This document shows, piece after piece, positions 62,370 to 64,000 of a stretch of DNA of 64,000 nt. Each line of letters begins with the position of its first letter. Position 1 is the stretch's first letter. The notes under the pieces are model-generated. The model was not told the origin of the DNA, searched no databases, and was given only the letters and a program-made list of their open reading frames with translations. The DNA is from Bacteroidota bacterium (GTDB taxonomy: Bacteria; Bacteroidota; Bacteroidia; Bacteroidales; JAAAOM01): the NCBI GenBank assembly GCA_009908855.1, contig JAAAOM010000019.1:1-64000 (forward strand), in the 5' to 3' direction. The position numbers and the translations under genes are program-made.

Positions 62370-62813
62370 ATGTTACTAGCACGTAGAAATTCAGACTGGA
62401 TGCCAGGCATTTTCGACGAATTTTTTGGAAATACCTGGGATAATTTCTTAACTCCCGCCAATCGTACACAAACAAGTGTGCCGGCAGTGAATGTGAAGGA
62501 GGATAATGACAAATTTCATGTTGAAGTAGCTGCACCAGGCATGAACAAAGATGATTTTAAAGTACATCTTGAAAACAATGTGTTAACCATCTCATCCGAA
62601 AAGGAAATACGGGACGAAGACAAGGATGAGCAAGGAAATTACACACGTCGTGAGTTCAGCTATACATCGTTTAAGCGTTCTTTTACATTGCCCGAAAATC
62701 AGATTGATGTAGACAACATCAAAGCCAATTACAAAGACGGTGTATTATCCCTGGCCCTTCCCAAAAAAGAGGAAGCTAAGGTGAAGCCTGTTAAAGAAAT
62801 CAGTATTTCATAA
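62370..62813 (+). CDS. Small heat shock protein Hsp20
   Basis: ATP-independent holdase of 147 residues. The alpha-crystallin domain spans about residues 42-135 (VPAVNVKEDNDKFHVEVAAP; GMNKDDFKVHLENNVLTISS; FTLPENQIDVDNIKANYKDG; GVLSLALPKKEE). The C-terminal I-x-I motif is ISIS at the end. An unusually strong Shine-Dalgarno (AGGAGGG) lies ~8 bp before the ATG, rare among genes here. A terminator separates it from the second hsp20. Confidence 0.95.
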   Translation: MLLARRNSDWMPGIFDEFFGNTWDNFLTPANRTQTSVPAVNVKEDNDKFHVEVAAPGMNKDDFKVHLENNVLTISSEKEIRDEDKDEQGNYTRREFSYTSFKRSFTLPENQIDVDNIKANYKDGVLSLALPKKEEAKVKPVKEISIS

Positions 62814-62855
62814 TTGGCTGGCAATGTATAAGGTGACCCTGAATAAAAAATAATG

Positions 62856-62885
62856 AAATTTCCCGGCACAAACCGGGAAATTTTT
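62856..62885 (+). terminator. Intrinsic terminator between the two hsp20 genes
   Basis: AAATTTCCCGG (62856-62866) pairs with CCGGGAAATTT (62873-62883), an 11 bp stem with a 6-nt loop, followed by TT. The downstream gene may depend on readthrough or its own promoter. Confidence 0.75.
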
Positions 62886-62916
62886 AAATCATTCGTAAAA
62901 GAAAGGAGGGATTATA

Positions 62917-63423
62917 ATGACAACTTTATTAACCAATAACCATCATACGCAACCAGGATATCGCGAAGGAATCGTAGAAAGATTATTTAATGATGTATTC
63001 GACAGTTTTTGGACACCTGAAAAATCACATAATGTCTCCGGTAATATTTATGACAATGGCCATGAATATTTGATTGAAGAAGCTGTACCCGGTATGAATA
63101 AAAAAGACCTGAAATTAACAATTGATCACAACAGGCGATTGGTTTTACAAGGGAAAAAAGAAATTTCCAAAAACAACAGGAAAACACATTACCAGTTTTC
63201 ATCCGGTATTCAACAAACTTATGTATTACCGGATAATGCCGATACAGACCATATCAGAGCGAATGTAAAAGACGGATTGTTACGTATTTCTATTGGCAAA
63301 CAAAAAAATACCGGTTATGCGAAAAATATCTCAATAAGCGGTGGAACGAATAACACAAAATCAATAGAAGATGCGACCATTACAAACAATCTATGGAGTA
63401 AAATAAAAGGATGGTTTAAATAA
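62917..63423 (+). CDS. Divergent Hsp20-family protein
   Basis: 168-residue alpha-crystallin-domain protein, distinct from the first. The domain runs about residues 40-130 (GNIYDNGHEYLIEEAVPGMN, KKDLKLTIDHNRRLVLQGKK, YVLPDNADTDHIRANVKDGL). The IxI-like ISIS is followed by an extra ~35-residue tail ending LWSKIKGWFK, which looks amphipathic and could touch membranes. A strong AAGGAGGG Shine-Dalgarno lies 8 bp upstream. The two genes are paralogous but not recent duplicates. Confidence 0.88.
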   Translation: MTTLLTNNHHTQPGYREGIVERLFNDVFDSFWTPEKSHNVSGNIYDNGHEYLIEEAVPGMNKKDLKLTIDHNRRLVLQGKKEISKNNRKTHYQFSSGIQQTYVLPDNADTDHIRANVKDGLLRISIGKQKNTGYAKNISISGGTNNTKSIEDATITNNLWSKIKGWFK

Positions 63424-63431
63424 TTTTTTTG

Positions 63432-63589
63432 GAGTATCGGACGTTGAATCCAAAAACTAAAAAATGAACAGGTTTTTATTATAACACACCCCTGACCCTA
63501 CCGCTTAAGACGGTACAGGCTCTCTGAAGAGTGGAATTTGTGGTGTTCATTTTTAGTTTTTAATTATATAGGTTAATAGTCCGATACTC
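63432..63589. repeat. 158 bp nested inverted-repeat element
   Basis: Outer arms GAGTATCGGAC (63432-63442) and GTCCGATACTC (63579-63589) are perfect complements. Inner arms (63452-63469 and 63545-63561) match over 17 of 18 bases. The core has further hairpins: TACCG/CGGTA with CCTG/CAGG around 63491-63519, and CTCT-CTGA-AGAG (63520-63531). It lies 8 bp after the second hsp20 stop. It could be a MITE-like or REP-like interspersed repeat, or a structured RNA. Confidence 0.75.
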
Positions 63590-63718
63590 ATTAAAAATTA
63601 TCTTGTCTGGTTATGGTCTGACCAATAATGATGCTTGTATTTTTTTCCCAAACCAATCATACATAGTGATTACCACATATTTTTGATCTGTTTCAACCAT
63701 TTGGATAGGTATGGCAGA
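63590..63718. other. Short AT-rich spacer
   Basis: About 130 bp between the palindromic element and the partial Spy-like gene. No ORF, promoter box or hairpin that I can support. Confidence 0.4.
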
Positions 63719-64000
63719 CTATTGGTTCGTGGTCTTCCAACCTCCATTCCAATTCCGGCACATCCCCATTCCACGGCCATACCCCTTACACTGGCCACGC
63801 CCTCTGCGAGCATCAAAATATACTTTTTGATCATCTGTTAAGAGATTACGTACCTGCTGACGATGCGTACTTCGTTCTTTTGCCATTTGTGTTTTTACCT
63901 GATACAGCTTATCAATTTTGGCATTTACGGCTTTATCATCCCGATTATCAGTGGTTTCAAGCTGTGCCAGTTCAGCACGTTTCAGGGCCACTTCATTACG
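63719..64000 (-). CDS. Spy/CpxP-like periplasmic protein (5' end beyond window)
   Basis: Last 93 codons of a gene entering from the right edge. It contains helices rich in charged residues (AKIDKLYQVKTQMAKERSTH) and an LTxxQ motif (RNLLTDDQKVYFDARRGRGQ) characteristic of Spy/CpxP-type chaperones and periplasmic metal-sensor relatives. The C-terminus is Gly/Arg-rich with two cysteines (CKGYGRGMGMCRNWNGGW), suggestive of metal binding. The start is outside the window; a GTG at 63989-63991 is probably internal. Adjacent Hsp20 genes fit a stress theme. Confidence 0.7.
   Translation of the reverse strand, partial: RNEVALKRAELAQLETTDNRDDKAVNAKIDKLYQVKTQMAKERSTHRQQVRNLLTDDQKVYFDARRGRGQCKGYGRGMGMCRNWNGGWKTTNQ

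Noticed and set aside
62278-62535. 85-codon minus-strand ORF overlapping the hsp20 start
   Set aside because: It is antisense to the hsp20 coding region and its promoter region; no domain.

Overview
The window reads as chromosomal DNA of a member of the Bacteroidota, most likely a Bacteroidales/Marinilabiliales-type marine or sediment bacterium. The evidence is Bacteroidota-type promoters (TTG, about 18-21 bp, TAnnTTTG) before several genes, a type IX secretion sorting-domain remnant, a Wzi-family capsule protein, a YfhO-like membrane protein, a short PUA-less glutamate 5-kinase, low GC and mostly weak Shine-Dalgarno sites. The genus is not readable from the sequence alone.

Layout. (1) 1-10965, minus strand: a surface-polysaccharide operon (UDP-glucuronate epimerase, SLBB/Wza-like exporter, Wzz, WecC, WecB, flippase, sulfotransferase). 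Between exporter and wzz (about 5.3-7.4 kb) it is interrupted by stacked toxin-antitoxin-type modules and gene fragments (HEPN, MNT, DUF5615, DUF433 twice, a broken HEPN, a broken wzz 5' end) separated by three copies of a ~63 bp repeat. (2) 11342-17354: glutamate synthase gltD/gltB. (3) 17566-27302: nitrogen/arginine block with citrate synthase, two tandem glutamate-5-kinase-like genes, argH, argG and argR on the minus strand and carB diverging. Tandem ARG-box-like operators lie at argR/carB and, in the same geometry, at the citrate synthase promoter. (4) 27335-42710: NUDIX gene, a T9SS cargo remnant, glyS, then a second polysaccharide region (YfhO-like protein, two sulfotransferases, three glycosyltransferases, flippase, FemAB-like acyltransferase, deacetylase, two methyltransferases). 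(5) 42757-49733: dusB preceded by a tiny ORF, CPBP protease, unknown protein, Xaa-Pro aminopeptidase, and a PspC-PadR-PspC unit. (6) 49786-55247: tRNA-Gln, a compact promoter-terminator unit that looks like an uncharacterised small RNA, a third capsule locus (WecA-like transferase, two FlaA1/CapD N-terminal-only membrane proteins, Wzi), tRNA-Asn. (7) 55350-64000: adenosine kinase, a very large alpha-2-macroglobulin lipoprotein, two Hsp20 genes, a nested inverted-repeat element and a partial Spy-like gene.

How the parts work together. Three separated loci supply lipid-linked glycan initiation (50748 gene), precursor sugars (WecB/WecC for ManNAcA, epimerase for GalA), assembly and decoration (glycosyltransferases, sulfotransferases, deacetylase), flipping, chain-length control and export (Wzx, Wzz, SLBB exporter, Wzi). 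This suggests a sulfated, uronic-acid-containing surface glycan, which is inference. The arginine block links carbon entry (citrate synthase), nitrogen assimilation (GltBD) and arginine/proline synthesis.

Most worth checking: ArgR-type operators over the citrate synthase promoter; the small-RNA unit at 50086-50161 and a second candidate at 17566-17702; the repeat-punctuated TA island in the capsule operon; a degenerate ProB paralogue next to an intact ProB; and the 158 bp nested palindrome at 63432-63589. No wholly new multi-gene defence or metabolic system is evident.
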